Source of the DNA: Variovorax sp. S12S4
GTDB taxonomy: Bacteria; Pseudomonadota; Gammaproteobacteria; Burkholderiales; Burkholderiaceae_C
DNA: 64,000 nucleotides
NCBI RefSeq assembly: GCF_023195515.1
Contig: NZ_JALPKR020000002.1
Coordinates: 930,001 to 994,000, forward strand
Direction of reading: 5' to 3'
Shown: piece by piece, positions 56,349 to 64,000 of the stretch
How positions within the stretch are numbered: position 1 is the first letter of the stretch
Layout of the letters: the number at the start of each line of letters is the position of its first letter
Made by a program: the position numbers and the translations under genes
The notes under the pieces: generated by a model
Database searches by the model: none
Seen by the model: only the letters and a program-made list of their open reading frames with translations
What the model was told of the DNA's origin: nothing

Positions 56349-59300
56349 TCAGGCCGCTGCGGCCAATGCCGGTTCGCTCGTGTACGCACGCACCAGGCGC
56401 AGCAGTTCGTCTTCCGAGTACGGCTTGCCCAGGTAGTGGTTCACGCCCAGCGTGCGGGCGTAGTCGCGGTGTTTCTCGGCGATGCGCGAGGTGATCATGA
56501 TGATCGGCAGGCCGGCCATCGACTCGTCCGCACGGATGTTGCGGGCCAGGTCGAAGCCGTCCATGCGCGGCATCTCGATGTCGGACAGCACCACCGCCGG
56601 CCGCTCCTGCTGGAGCCGCTCGAGCGCCTGCAGGCCGTCGGCCGCGAGCGACACGCGATAGCCTTCGCGCTGCAGCAGGCGCTGCGTCACGCGGCGCACG
56701 GTGATCGAGTCGTCGACCACCAGCACCAGCGGAACCTGCGGCACCGGCGGAGCCAGCATCGGCAACGGCTCTTGCGGCGCGCCGTGGTCGGCTTCGGCCG
56801 ATCCGGCCTGCGCGGACACGGCCAGCGCGGCGGCCTGGCGCATGCGCGCCTGTTCGCCGTGCACCGCGGCCAGCGCCACCGGGTTGTAGATCAGCGCCAC
56901 CGCGCCGGAAGCCAGCACCGAGATGCCCGCCAGACCCGGCAAGCGCGCAAGTTGCGGCCCGAGGTTCTTGACCACGACTTCCTGGTTGCCCAGCACTTCG
57001 TCCACGTGCAGGCCCACGCGCTGTGCCGCGCTTCGCACGATCACGACGGTGTTGTTCTTGCTGGTGGGATGCTCGCTGTGTGCCGAGGCCTGCAGCAGCG
57101 CGCCCGCCCAGTAGAAAGGCACCTGTTCGCTGCCGAACGGATGGCTGTTGTGCAGGTAGGCGGCTTCGAGCTCGGTGCTGCTCACGCGCTGCACCAGCTC
57201 CACCAGGTTGGACGGCACGCCGATCGACACTTCGCCGGCGCGCAGCATCACCACGTGCGTCACCGCGGTGGTGAGCGGCAGCACCAGCTTGAAGGTGGTG
57301 CCCTGTCCGGCCGTGCTGTGCGTTTCGATGCGGCCGCCGAGCGCGGCGATCTGCGCGCGCACCACGTCCATGCCGATGCCGCGGCCGGCCAGTTCGGACA
57401 CCTGCCCCGCCGTGGAGAAGCCGGGCTTGAAGATCAGCTCGGTGGCTTCTTCGGGCGAGAGTTCCTGGCCCGGCTCGAGCAGGCCCAGCGTGCGGGCACG
57501 CTCGGCAATGCGCTTGTGGTCCAGGCCGGCGCCGTCGTCGCGGAAGCTCACCGAGACGTCGTTGCCTTCATGGTGCAGGTCGATCACGATCAAGCCGTTG
57601 GCGTCCTTGCCGGCCTTTTCGCGCGCGGCCGGGTCTTCGATGCCGTGCGCCACGCAATTGCGCAGCAGGTGCTCGAAGGCGGGCGTCATCCGGTCGAGCA
57701 CGCCGCGGTCCATCTCGATGGAGCCGCCGACGATGTCCAGGCGCACCTGCTTGCCGGTGTCTTTCGACGCCTGGCGCACCACGCGGTAGAGGCGGTCGGA
57801 AATGCCTTCGAACTCCACCATGCGCGTGCGCAGCAGGCCGCGCTGCAGTTCACGCGTCTGGCGTGCCTGCACGCTCAGGTCGTCTTCCGTGGCTTGCACC
57901 GTCTTTTGCAGCGTGCGCTGCACGGTGGCCACGTCGTTCACCGACTCGGCCATCATGCGCGTGAGTTCCTGCACGCGGGTGAAGCGGTCGAACTCGAGCG
58001 GGTCGAAGCTCTGCTGCGAATCCTTCGCCTGTGCCAGGCGGGACTGCATCTGGCTTTCGGCCTGCACCTCGATGTCGCGCAATTGCTGGCGCAGGCGGTC
58101 GAGGTTGCCCGTCAGGTCGGAGAGCGAACCGCGCAGCTGGCCCAGTTCGGCCTCGAGGCGCGAACGCGTGATGATGACCTCGCCGGTCTGCGCCACCAGC
58201 CGGTCGAGCAGTTGGGTGCGAATGCGAACGGCCTGGGTAGACGCAGTGCGCAAAGGAGCGAGCAGCGCCGGAGCCGGACGCGGCAGGAGCGACGGCACGG
58301 CGGCCGTTTCCACGGCATCGGCGTTCTGGTCGCCGCCCGCAGCAATCTCGTCGTTGGCGGGCACGCCGGCTTCGGCGGCAACCTGCACCAGTTGAACGCC
58401 CGGCTGGGCAGCGGTTGCCGCCACCACGAGCTGGGCCACTTCGGCCTGGGTGGCATCGTCCGCCGCGCGCAGCGCGTCGAAGGTGGACTGCAGCGAATCG
58501 AGCCGCGTGAGCAGCTTTTCGATTTCCGCCCGGTCGGCACCGCCCTGGGTACCCAGGACTTCGATCTCCGACTCCATGCGGTGCGCCCGCTCGCCAAGGC
58601 GCATGGCGCCGGCCAGCCGGGCACTGCCCTTGAGCGTGTGCAGCGTGCGCAGCACCGAGGCGCGGGGCGCGTTGTCGTCAGGGTGGTGCGCCCACTGGCG
58701 CAGCGCCTGGCCGAGTTGCGGCAGCAGTTCCGCGGCCTCTTCCTCGAAGATCGGGAACAGGTCGACGTCGACCGCATCGGCCACGTCGATCGCGTCTTCG
58801 GAGTCGTCCAGCGCCACGTCGGCAACGCTGTCGGTGGCCACCATGTGCTGCAGCGGCCGCACATCGGCACGGGCGGCAGCCTCGGCCGGCATGGGCGCGG
58901 CGGCAATGTCGCGCAGCGCCTGCAACGTTCCCTCGGACGGCTCGCGCAGGAAGCCGACGGCAAACTGGTGCAGCAGGCGGCGCAGCTCGTCGGCCGCGGC
59001 AACCAGCACCACGCCCTGCTCACGCGTACCGCTGCCCTGCATTTGCAGATGCTGCAGCGCGGCTTCGAGCAGGCGGGCCATGCCCGACAGGCTGTGGAAG
59101 CCGACCGTGGCCGAGCTGCCGGCCAGCGAATGCGCCAGCGCGACGGTCGAATCGGACAGGCGCTCGTGCGATTCGAGCGCCCACTCGCCGACTTCGGTGG
59201 CCAGTTGCCTGGACCATTCGTCGGCTTCGTTGAGATAGACGTTGTAGAGCGCAATGCCGATGCGCAGCGGTCCGATGACCTTGACCTGGTCATCCGCACC

Positions 59301-62300
59301 GGAGGGCGCAGCCGCCTCGGCGGTTTCCTGCACTTCGGCTTCGGGCTCAGGTTCGGGCTGCGGCGCTTCTTCGGCAACTGCAACCGCGTCTGCAACCGCC
59401 ACCGGCGGCTCGACCGGCCCAGGCGCTGCCGCGGGCGTTTCGTCCACGGCTGCAACGGGTTCTTCCGGTGCCAGCAGGAACGCGGGTTCGGTGACCGCGG
59501 GCTCTTCTTGCACCGGCTCGGCCGCGGCAACGGCCGCAGGCTCGCTCTCCTTGGCCTGCAAGGGCTCGGGTGCCCAGTCCAGGTCGGGCAGTGCCACGGG
59601 CGTTTGCAGCAGCTCAGGCGTGGCGACCGGCGCGGGTTCTTCGGCGGGTTCGACGGCAAATTGAGCGGCGGACGGTGCGGGTTCTGCCTTTTCGGGCGCC
59701 AGGAAATCGAAATCTCCGCTGCCGGTCAGCACCTCGAAAGACTCTTCCGGGCTCGGCTTGGTATCGAAGTCGAGGAAGTCGGTCGATGCGAAGTCGTCGT
59801 CGGTTTCGTGCTTGGCGGGTTGCTCCAGCACCTGCGGCGGCAATTCGAAGTCCGGGGCGGGCGCGGCGGCTGGCGACGCGACGGGTGACAGCGCCAGATC
59901 CGGCAAGCCGCGCAGTTCCGGAAGCTCGGGCAACTCCGGCAGTTCCGGCATCGGCAGGGGAGCAGCCACGGGCGGCTCTGCGGCAATATGGCGCGCGGCC
60001 ACCGCAAGGGCGTCCGCATCGACGCGCGGCGGCGCGGTCGGCACGGGTTCGCCGGCCAGCAGGGCGTTGGCCACGCGGCTGAAATGCGACGACTGCCAGC
60101 TGTGCTGGGCGCCCGACGCAATGGCTTCCACCCATTCGCTGAATTCGCCGAGTGCATTGCGGGTGGCGGAAAGCAGCTCGGGCGTGGCGTCGCGCTGGTC
60201 GGCCAGCCAGGTGTTGAGCACCTGCTCGAAGGACCAGGCGGCATCGCCGAAATCGGTGAGGCCGACCATGCGCGAACTGCCCTTGAGCGTGTGGAACGCG
60301 CGGCGCAGGATGGTGAGTTCTTCGGTATCGTCGGGGTGGCCGCCGAGTTCGTCGATGGCGGCCAGGCCGTTCTGCACCACTTCGCGGGCCTCGTCGAGGA
60401 AGATGTTCTGCAGGTCGTCTTCTTCGAGCTCGGTCACTTCAGTGTCGGGCAGCGCCGCGGGACCGGTGATCTTGTTGGTCCAGCTGTCGGCCTTGCGGCT
60501 GAATTCCTCGATGGGCGACACCTTCGCCTTGCGGTTGGGCGTGGCCAGCGCGGCCAGCTTCGAGGCGATCTGTGCGTCGACCTCTTCGATGCTGAGCACG
60601 GCTTCGGCGCCCGCGGGCTTGCCATCCGCCACCGCCGTATCGGCGGCATCGCTGTCGGCGGCCTGGCGGCCCATCAGCGGCTTGAGTTCACCGGCTTCGG
60701 CGTCGAACACGAACAGGCGCTTGGCCAGCGCCGGCTGGTAGCCCAGCATGTCGATCAGGAAGCCGAGCGCCCCCAGGTTGTTGCCCAGCGCATCGAAGCT
60801 GTGCATTTCCTCGACGGGAGATGCGTTGCCCACGAGCATCTGCTCGACGTCATCGCGCATGCGCTGCACGGTGTGCGCGGCCTGCTCCAGGCCCAGCACC
60901 GAGAACACGCCGCGCATTTGCAGCAACTGGCTCGGCACGGTGCGCAGCAGCGCCTTTTCGGCCGGGCGGCGGAAGTACTGGTCGAGCGACTTTTCAAGCT
61001 CGCTCAAGTGGCTGCGCAGCTCGTCGACCACGGTACCCATGGTCTGGCGATCGCTCACGCGGCGATACAGGTCTTCCATCCAGGGCTCGAGCGGCTCCGA
61101 ATGGCCGCCAGCGCGCACGCGCTCGATGCGGCCGGCCAGCTGCAGCGTGCGGGAGGTGAGCTGCGGATCGCTCGGGTCCAGATCTTCGAGCGCGGCTTCC
61201 AGGTAGAGCACCGAGGTGGCGACTTCCATCGCGAGCTCGGTGTCCGGCGCCTGGCCGGTGCGCACGGAGGCTTCGACCGCATGCGTCAGCGCTTCCACCA
61301 TCGGCAGGCTCGGCGGATGCAGCTTCTGCAGCGATTCGCCCAGCTGGGCGAAGGTGTCGGCCACCTGGCGCGTGCGGGTGACGTCGCCGCCCGAAAGCGC
61401 GGACCACATTTCCTTGGCGGTTTCGATGCGCTTGCGGGCTTGCGTGAGCACCAGCGGATCGAAGCGGCCGAACTGCTCGACGCTGTAGTTGATGTACGGC
61501 TCGCTCGCAACGCCCCAGGCGCTGCGCACGGTGCGCAGCGTGGCGGCGTCGTCGCGGCCGGTAGGCACGGCTTGCGCGCAGAAGAACAGCAGGTCCTGGC
61601 CGAGCCGGTCGGACACGGTGCTGTCGCCGCGTGCCAGCGTGGCGTACTGCAGCAGCACGCGCGAAGCCGCGCGTTTCACGTACGAATCGGCGGGAATCAG
61701 CTCGAGCGCCAGGGCCTCGAAGAAGCCCGCGGCCAAGGTCCAGAAGCTCGCGACGCGGGGCAGGAGCGCGCCGCGTCCGAGCCCCAGGCACAGGGCGTGC
61801 AGCCGGCGAGCGGCCTGCGCGTCGCCGGTCTTGACCAGCTGCAGCACTTCGCGGTCGAGCCGCGAACGCACCGCCGGGTCATAGGCCAACGCGGCCTGGG
61901 TGAGCGCGGGACGGACTTCGACCCAGCGCCAGGCAATGCTCCACAGGTCCGCCGGGTGAACGCGCTCGTTGCCGACCAGTTCGAGCACATCGCGGTACTG
62001 CGGAAACAGCGCCACCGACGACACGGGCTTGCCGGCCAGCAGCGCGTTGAGGAAATCGACGACGGCAAAGCCGGCACGCTCGATCTTTACGACGGCGCTC
62101 TCGGTGCAGCGCTGCGGTTCGGCAATGAAGCCCTGGACCGCGAATTCGATGGAGCCGAGCACCAGCGCCGGCGCGGTGTTGCCCACCATCTGCAAGGCAC
62201 CGACGGACTGGTGCAGTTGCTGGCGAGCCATTTGCAGCGGGCCGCTCTCGAGCTCCGAGGTATTGCCTACGTCGCGCACAAAGCGACGCAGCGACTTGGC

Positions 62301-62414
62301 AACGCTGTCGAGGGATTTCTGGATTTCTCCCAGAACCCAGGCCAGCGGCCCAAGGTCTTCGGTGGCCGGCACATTGCCAGCGAGGGGGGCCGTGGCAGGG
62401 GTTTGAATCGACAC
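56349..62414 (-). CDS. chpA: ChpA/PilL: hybrid CheA-type kinase of the type IV pilus chemosensory system
   Basis: A 2021-residue histidine kinase that relays surface or chemical cues to the twitching motor. Starts with GTG. It has an N-terminal FimL-like part, then several Hpt sites: near 708 (FHTLKGSSRMVG), near 1095 (HSLAGSSATVG) and near 1260 (LHTLKGSARLAG). A Pro/Ala/Glu-rich linker lies at about 830-1040. The CheA catalytic ATPase (about 1540-1700) contains LRNCVAHGIEDPA. CheW-like domain at about 1710-1850, and C-terminal REC (about 1895-2021, VVLSDIEMPRMDG). PilJ lies just upstream. Confidence 0.95.
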   Translation of the reverse strand: MSIQTPATAPLAGNVPATEDLGPLAWVLGEIQKSLDSVAKSLRRFVRDVGNTSELESGPLQMARQQLHQSVGALQMVGNTAPALVLGSIEFAVQGFIAEPQRCTESAVVKIERAGFAVVDFLNALLAGKPVSSVALFPQYRDVLELVGNERVHPADLWSIAWRWVEVRPALTQAALAYDPAVRSRLDREVLQLVKTGDAQAARRLHALCLGLGRGALLPRVASFWTLAAGFFEALALELIPADSYVKRAASRVLLQYATLARGDSTVSDRLGQDLLFFCAQAVPTGRDDAATLRTVRSAWGVASEPYINYSVEQFGRFDPLVLTQARKRIETAKEMWSALSGGDVTRTRQVADTFAQLGESLQKLHPPSLPMVEALTHAVEASVRTGQAPDTELAMEVATSVLYLEAALEDLDPSDPQLTSRTLQLAGRIERVRAGGHSEPLEPWMEDLYRRVSDRQTMGTVVDELRSHLSELEKSLDQYFRRPAEKALLRTVPSQLLQMRGVFSVLGLEQAAHTVQRMRDDVEQMLVGNASPVEEMHSFDALGNNLGALGFLIDMLGYQPALAKRLFVFDAEAGELKPLMGRQAADSDAADTAVADGKPAGAEAVLSIEEVDAQIASKLAALATPNRKAKVSPIEEFSRKADSWTNKITGPAALPDTEVTELEEDDLQNIFLDEAREVVQNGLAAIDELGGHPDDTEELTILRRAFHTLKGSSRMVGLTDFGDAAWSFEQVLNTWLADQRDATPELLSATRNALGEFSEWVEAIASGAQHSWQSSHFSRVANALLAGEPVPTAPPRVDADALAVAARHIAAEPPVAAPLPMPELPELPELPELRGLPDLALSPVASPAAAPAPDFELPPQVLEQPAKHETDDDFASTDFLDFDTKPSPEESFEVLTGSGDFDFLAPEKAEPAPSAAQFAVEPAEEPAPVATPELLQTPVALPDLDWAPEPLQAKESEPAAVAAAEPVQEEPAVTEPAFLLAPEEPVAAVDETPAAAPGPVEPPVAVADAVAVAEEAPQPEPEPEAEVQETAEAAAPSGADDQVKVIGPLRIGIALYNVYLNEADEWSRQLATEVGEWALESHERLSDSTVALAHSLAGSSATVGFHSLSGMARLLEAALQHLQMQGSGTREQGVVLVAAADELRRLLHQFAVGFLREPSEGTLQALRDIAAAPMPAEAAARADVRPLQHMVATDSVADVALDDSEDAIDVADAVDVDLFPIFEEEAAELLPQLGQALRQWAHHPDDNAPRASVLRTLHTLKGSARLAGAMRLGERAHRMESEIEVLGTQGGADRAEIEKLLTRLDSLQSTFDALRAADDATQAEVAQLVVAATAAQPGVQLVQVAAEAGVPANDEIAAGGDQNADAVETAAVPSLLPRPAPALLAPLRTASTQAVRIRTQLLDRLVAQTGEVIITRSRLEAELGQLRGSLSDLTGNLDRLRQQLRDIEVQAESQMQSRLAQAKDSQQSFDPLEFDRFTRVQELTRMMAESVNDVATVQRTLQKTVQATEDDLSVQARQTRELQRGLLRTRMVEFEGISDRLYRVVRQASKDTGKQVRLDIVGGSIEMDRGVLDRMTPAFEHLLRNCVAHGIEDPAAREKAGKDANGLIVIDLHHEGNDVSVSFRDDGAGLDHKRIAERARTLGLLEPGQELSPEEATELIFKPGFSTAGQVSELAGRGIGMDVVRAQIAALGGRIETHSTAGQGTTFKLVLPLTTAVTHVVMLRAGEVSIGVPSNLVELVQRVSSTELEAAYLHNSHPFGSEQVPFYWAGALLQASAHSEHPTSKNNTVVIVRSAAQRVGLHVDEVLGNQEVVVKNLGPQLARLPGLAGISVLASGAVALIYNPVALAAVHGEQARMRQAAALAVSAQAGSAEADHGAPQEPLPMLAPPVPQVPLVLVVDDSITVRRVTQRLLQREGYRVSLAADGLQALERLQQERPAVVLSDIEMPRMDGFDLARNIRADESMAGLPIIMITSRIAEKHRDYARTLGVNHYLGKPYSEDELLRLVRAYTSEPALAAAA

Positions 62415-62442
62415 GTTGGATGCTCGCCGTTCTTATCTCTTG

Positions 62443-64000
62443 TCAGGCAATTTTGAAACGGGCGACGGAGCGGCGCAGTTCTTCGGCCATCTGCGAAAGC
62501 TCGCGCACCTGCTGGGCGGTGGTACGGGTACCTTCTCCGGTCTGCTCGGTCACCGCAAAAATGTGCTGGATGTTGGCAGCCACCACGTTGGCCGAATCGG
62601 CTTCGCGGGAGGCGGATTGCGAAATCTGCTCAATCAGTTCTGCAAGGCGGCGCGACACGCGGTCAATCTCCGTCAGTGCGGTACCGGCATTGTCGGACAG
62701 CTTGGCCCCTTCGACCACACCCTGCGTGGAACGCTCCATGGCGCCCACCGCGTCTTGCGTGTCGGTCTGAATGGCCTTCACCAGCGCCGAAATCTGGCGC
62801 GTGGCGTCCGCGGAGCGTTCAGCCAGCCGCTGCACTTCTTCCGCCACCACCGAGAAGCCGCGACCGGCTTCACCGGCCGATGCGGCCTGAATGGCGGCGT
62901 TCAGCGCCAGCACGTTCGTCTGTTCGGTAATGTCCGAGATCAGCTCGGTGATTTCACCGATCTCCTGCGAGGATTCGCCCAGGCGCTTGATCCGCTTGGA
63001 GGTTTCCTGGATCTGGTCGCGGATGGAGTTCATACCGCCGATGGCGTTCTGCACGGCCTGCAGGCCCGACGATGCGGCTTGCAGCGACTGGCGCGCCACC
63101 GTGGCGGACTCTTGCGCTTGCGAGGACACGCCGTTGATTCGCTCGGCCATGGTCAGCACCGACTGGCCGGTTTCGCGAATTTCGCGCAGCTGTTCGGTCG
63201 AGGCGGCGAGCAGTTCGGTCGAGGTGCTTTCCACCTGCGACGTCGTCTGCGCCACGCGGGTTGCCGTGTTCTGCACGTTACCCACCAGCAGTCGCAGTTC
63301 TTCCACCGTGTAGTTCACCGAGTCGGCGATGGCGCCGGTGATGTCCTCGGTCACGGTGGCTTCCTGCGTCAGGTCGCCTTCGGCCACTGTCTGCAGTTCG
63401 TTCATCAGCCGAAGAATGGCGGCCTGGTTGGCGTTGTTGATGCGGCCGGCTTCGTCGCTGGCCTGTTCGGCCGCGAGACGTTCGCGTTCGGCGATGGCGG
63501 CACGTTCACGGCCTTCGCGCACCTGCACGAAACCGATGGCGCCTGCCAGGGCCAGGGCGGCCAGCGACAGCACGAACAGCAGCACGATGGTTCCAGCGCC
63601 CAGGCCGGTGCGTGCGGAGAGCTTGTCCTGCAGCTCGCCGAGCGATTTGCGCAGCGGTTCGCTGTCGGTCAGGATGGAAGCCTGCGCTTCGCGCGCGGCC
63701 ACCAGGCCCTGCAGGTTGCCCAGAATGGCGGAGGCCTGCGTGCGCATCTGCTCGTAGGTCTTCAGGATGGCTTCGAGCTGCTGGCGCGTTTGCGGGTCCT
63801 TGGAGCCGGGGAAGCGCTGCTGCGCATTGCCGTCGAGCAGGCCGCGGGTGGTTTCCTGGAAGGTGTTCAGGTCCTTGCCGAGCAGGAACACGGCGTCGGG
63901 GTTCACGCCTTCGACCGTGAAGAATTCGTTGGTCGACTTGCCAATGCGCTGGGTCAGCATCACGAGCTGGCCGGCGGCCGAGATTTCAGGCAGCGTGGCG
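62443..64000 (-). CDS. pilJ: PilJ: methyl-accepting chemotaxis protein of the pilus system, 5' part outside the window
   Basis: The C-terminal 519 residues of PilJ. The tail of the periplasmic PilJ-type domain ([20 protein letters not shown]) precedes a membrane segment ([20 protein letters not shown]), HAMP-like linker and the long cytoplasmic MCP signalling helix with the conserved hairpin [21 protein letters not shown]. It feeds signals to ChpA; its stop lies 28 bases before chpA. The reading frame continues past the right edge. Confidence 0.95.
   Translation of the reverse strand, partial: ATLPEISAAGQLVMLTQRIGKSTNEFFTVEGVNPDAVFLLGKDLNTFQETTRGLLDGNAQQRFPGSKDPQTRQQLEAILKTYEQMRTQASAILGNLQGLVAAREAQASILTDSEPLRKSLGELQDKLSARTGLGAGTIVLLFVLSLAALALAGAIGFVQVREGRERAAIAERERLAAEQASDEAGRINNANQAAILRLMNELQTVAEGDLTQEATVTEDITGAIADSVNYTVEELRLLVGNVQNTATRVAQTTSQVESTSTELLAASTEQLREIRETGQSVLTMAERINGVSSQAQESATVARQSLQAASSGLQAVQNAIGGMNSIRDQIQETSKRIKRLGESSQEIGEITELISDITEQTNVLALNAAIQAASAGEAGRGFSVVAEEVQRLAERSADATRQISALVKAIQTDTQDAVGAMERSTQGVVEGAKLSDNAGTALTEIDRVSRRLAELIEQISQSASREADSANVVAANIQHIFAVTEQTGEGTRTTAQQVRELSQMAEELRRSVARFKIA

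Noticed and set aside
56142..59888. Long plus-strand frame opposite chpA
   Set aside because: Rich in His, Arg and Gly with no domain; chpA has clear Hpt, kinase and REC domains.
59988..62456. Second long plus-strand frame opposite the N-terminal part of chpA
   Set aside because: Same antisense composition and no ribosome site at its start.

Overview
The window is a GC-rich chromosomal segment of a betaproteobacterium. Gene content and order (pcaQ-pcaHG, tamAB, yqgE-ruvX-pyrR-pyrB-pyrX, pilJ-chpA, tripartite tricarboxylate transporters, many LysR regulators, very dense packing) point to Burkholderiales, most likely family Comamonadaceae and Variovorax-like. This is inferred from gene content and remembered protein style, not from a database search. 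There is no CRISPR array, prophage or insertion sequence. One tRNA gene (Arg, CCT) is present.

Region 1 (1-11065, all minus strand) looks like a single operon-like locus. It is read from a very low-complexity, glycine/leucine- and Asp-Ala-rich surface protein (8089-11065, now split by two one-base frameshifts), through a Pal/OmpA-type lipoprotein, a 1025-residue fusion of an alpha/alpha-toroid-like domain with a MurF-like ligase lacking its P-loop lysine, and a small membrane protein, to a type I secretion ABC transporter, an HlyD adaptor and a TolC-like outer membrane protein cut by the window edge. This is the best candidate for an undescribed system.

Region 2 (11.3-25.7 kb) holds a DUF1841-like gene, protocatechuate 3,4-dioxygenase (pcaHG) with divergent regulator PcaQ, a dihaem cytochrome c, a MoxR ATPase / VWA-protein module with a small membrane protein and a GNAT acetyltransferase, and the outer-membrane assembly pair tamA-tamB.

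Region 3 (25.8-43.6 kb) is a putative oxalate / C2-acid island. An operon oxc-frc-PAS-frc2 faces an FNR-family regulator. A second minus-strand cluster follows (109-residue unknown protein, SucC- and SucD-like CoA ligase, FAH-family hydrolase, ketopantoate-reductase-like dehydrogenase, pyruvate kinase, LysR). A tripartite tricarboxylate transporter operon (tctC-tctB-tctA plus a cytidylate-kinase-like/BON protein) lies on the other side. The same palindrome, TTGACC-N2-GGTCAA, occurs upstream of both the oxc operon/regulator and tctC, suggesting one regulon for uptake and breakdown. Two small paralogous proteins (78 and 79 residues) sit near the two ends of the island.

Region 4 (43.6-47.4 kb) contains tRNA-Arg(CCT), a frameshifted alpha/beta hydrolase, a NmrA-type NAD(P)-binding protein with divergent LysR, and a weakly coding stretch. 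Region 5 (47.6-56.3 kb) has a REC-PAS-GGDEF-EAL protein coupled to a 24-codon leader ORF, then an overlapping housekeeping operon yqgE-ruvX-pyrR-pyrB-pyrX-plsC, and a DNA photolyase read outward. Region 6 (56.3-64.0 kb) is the distal end of a type IV pilus chemosensory cluster (pilJ, chpA).

Two genes are broken by one-base losses in short G tracts (three sites) and one by a 4-bp duplication. They may be sequencing errors, true mutations or slippage switches, and the sequence alone cannot separate these.
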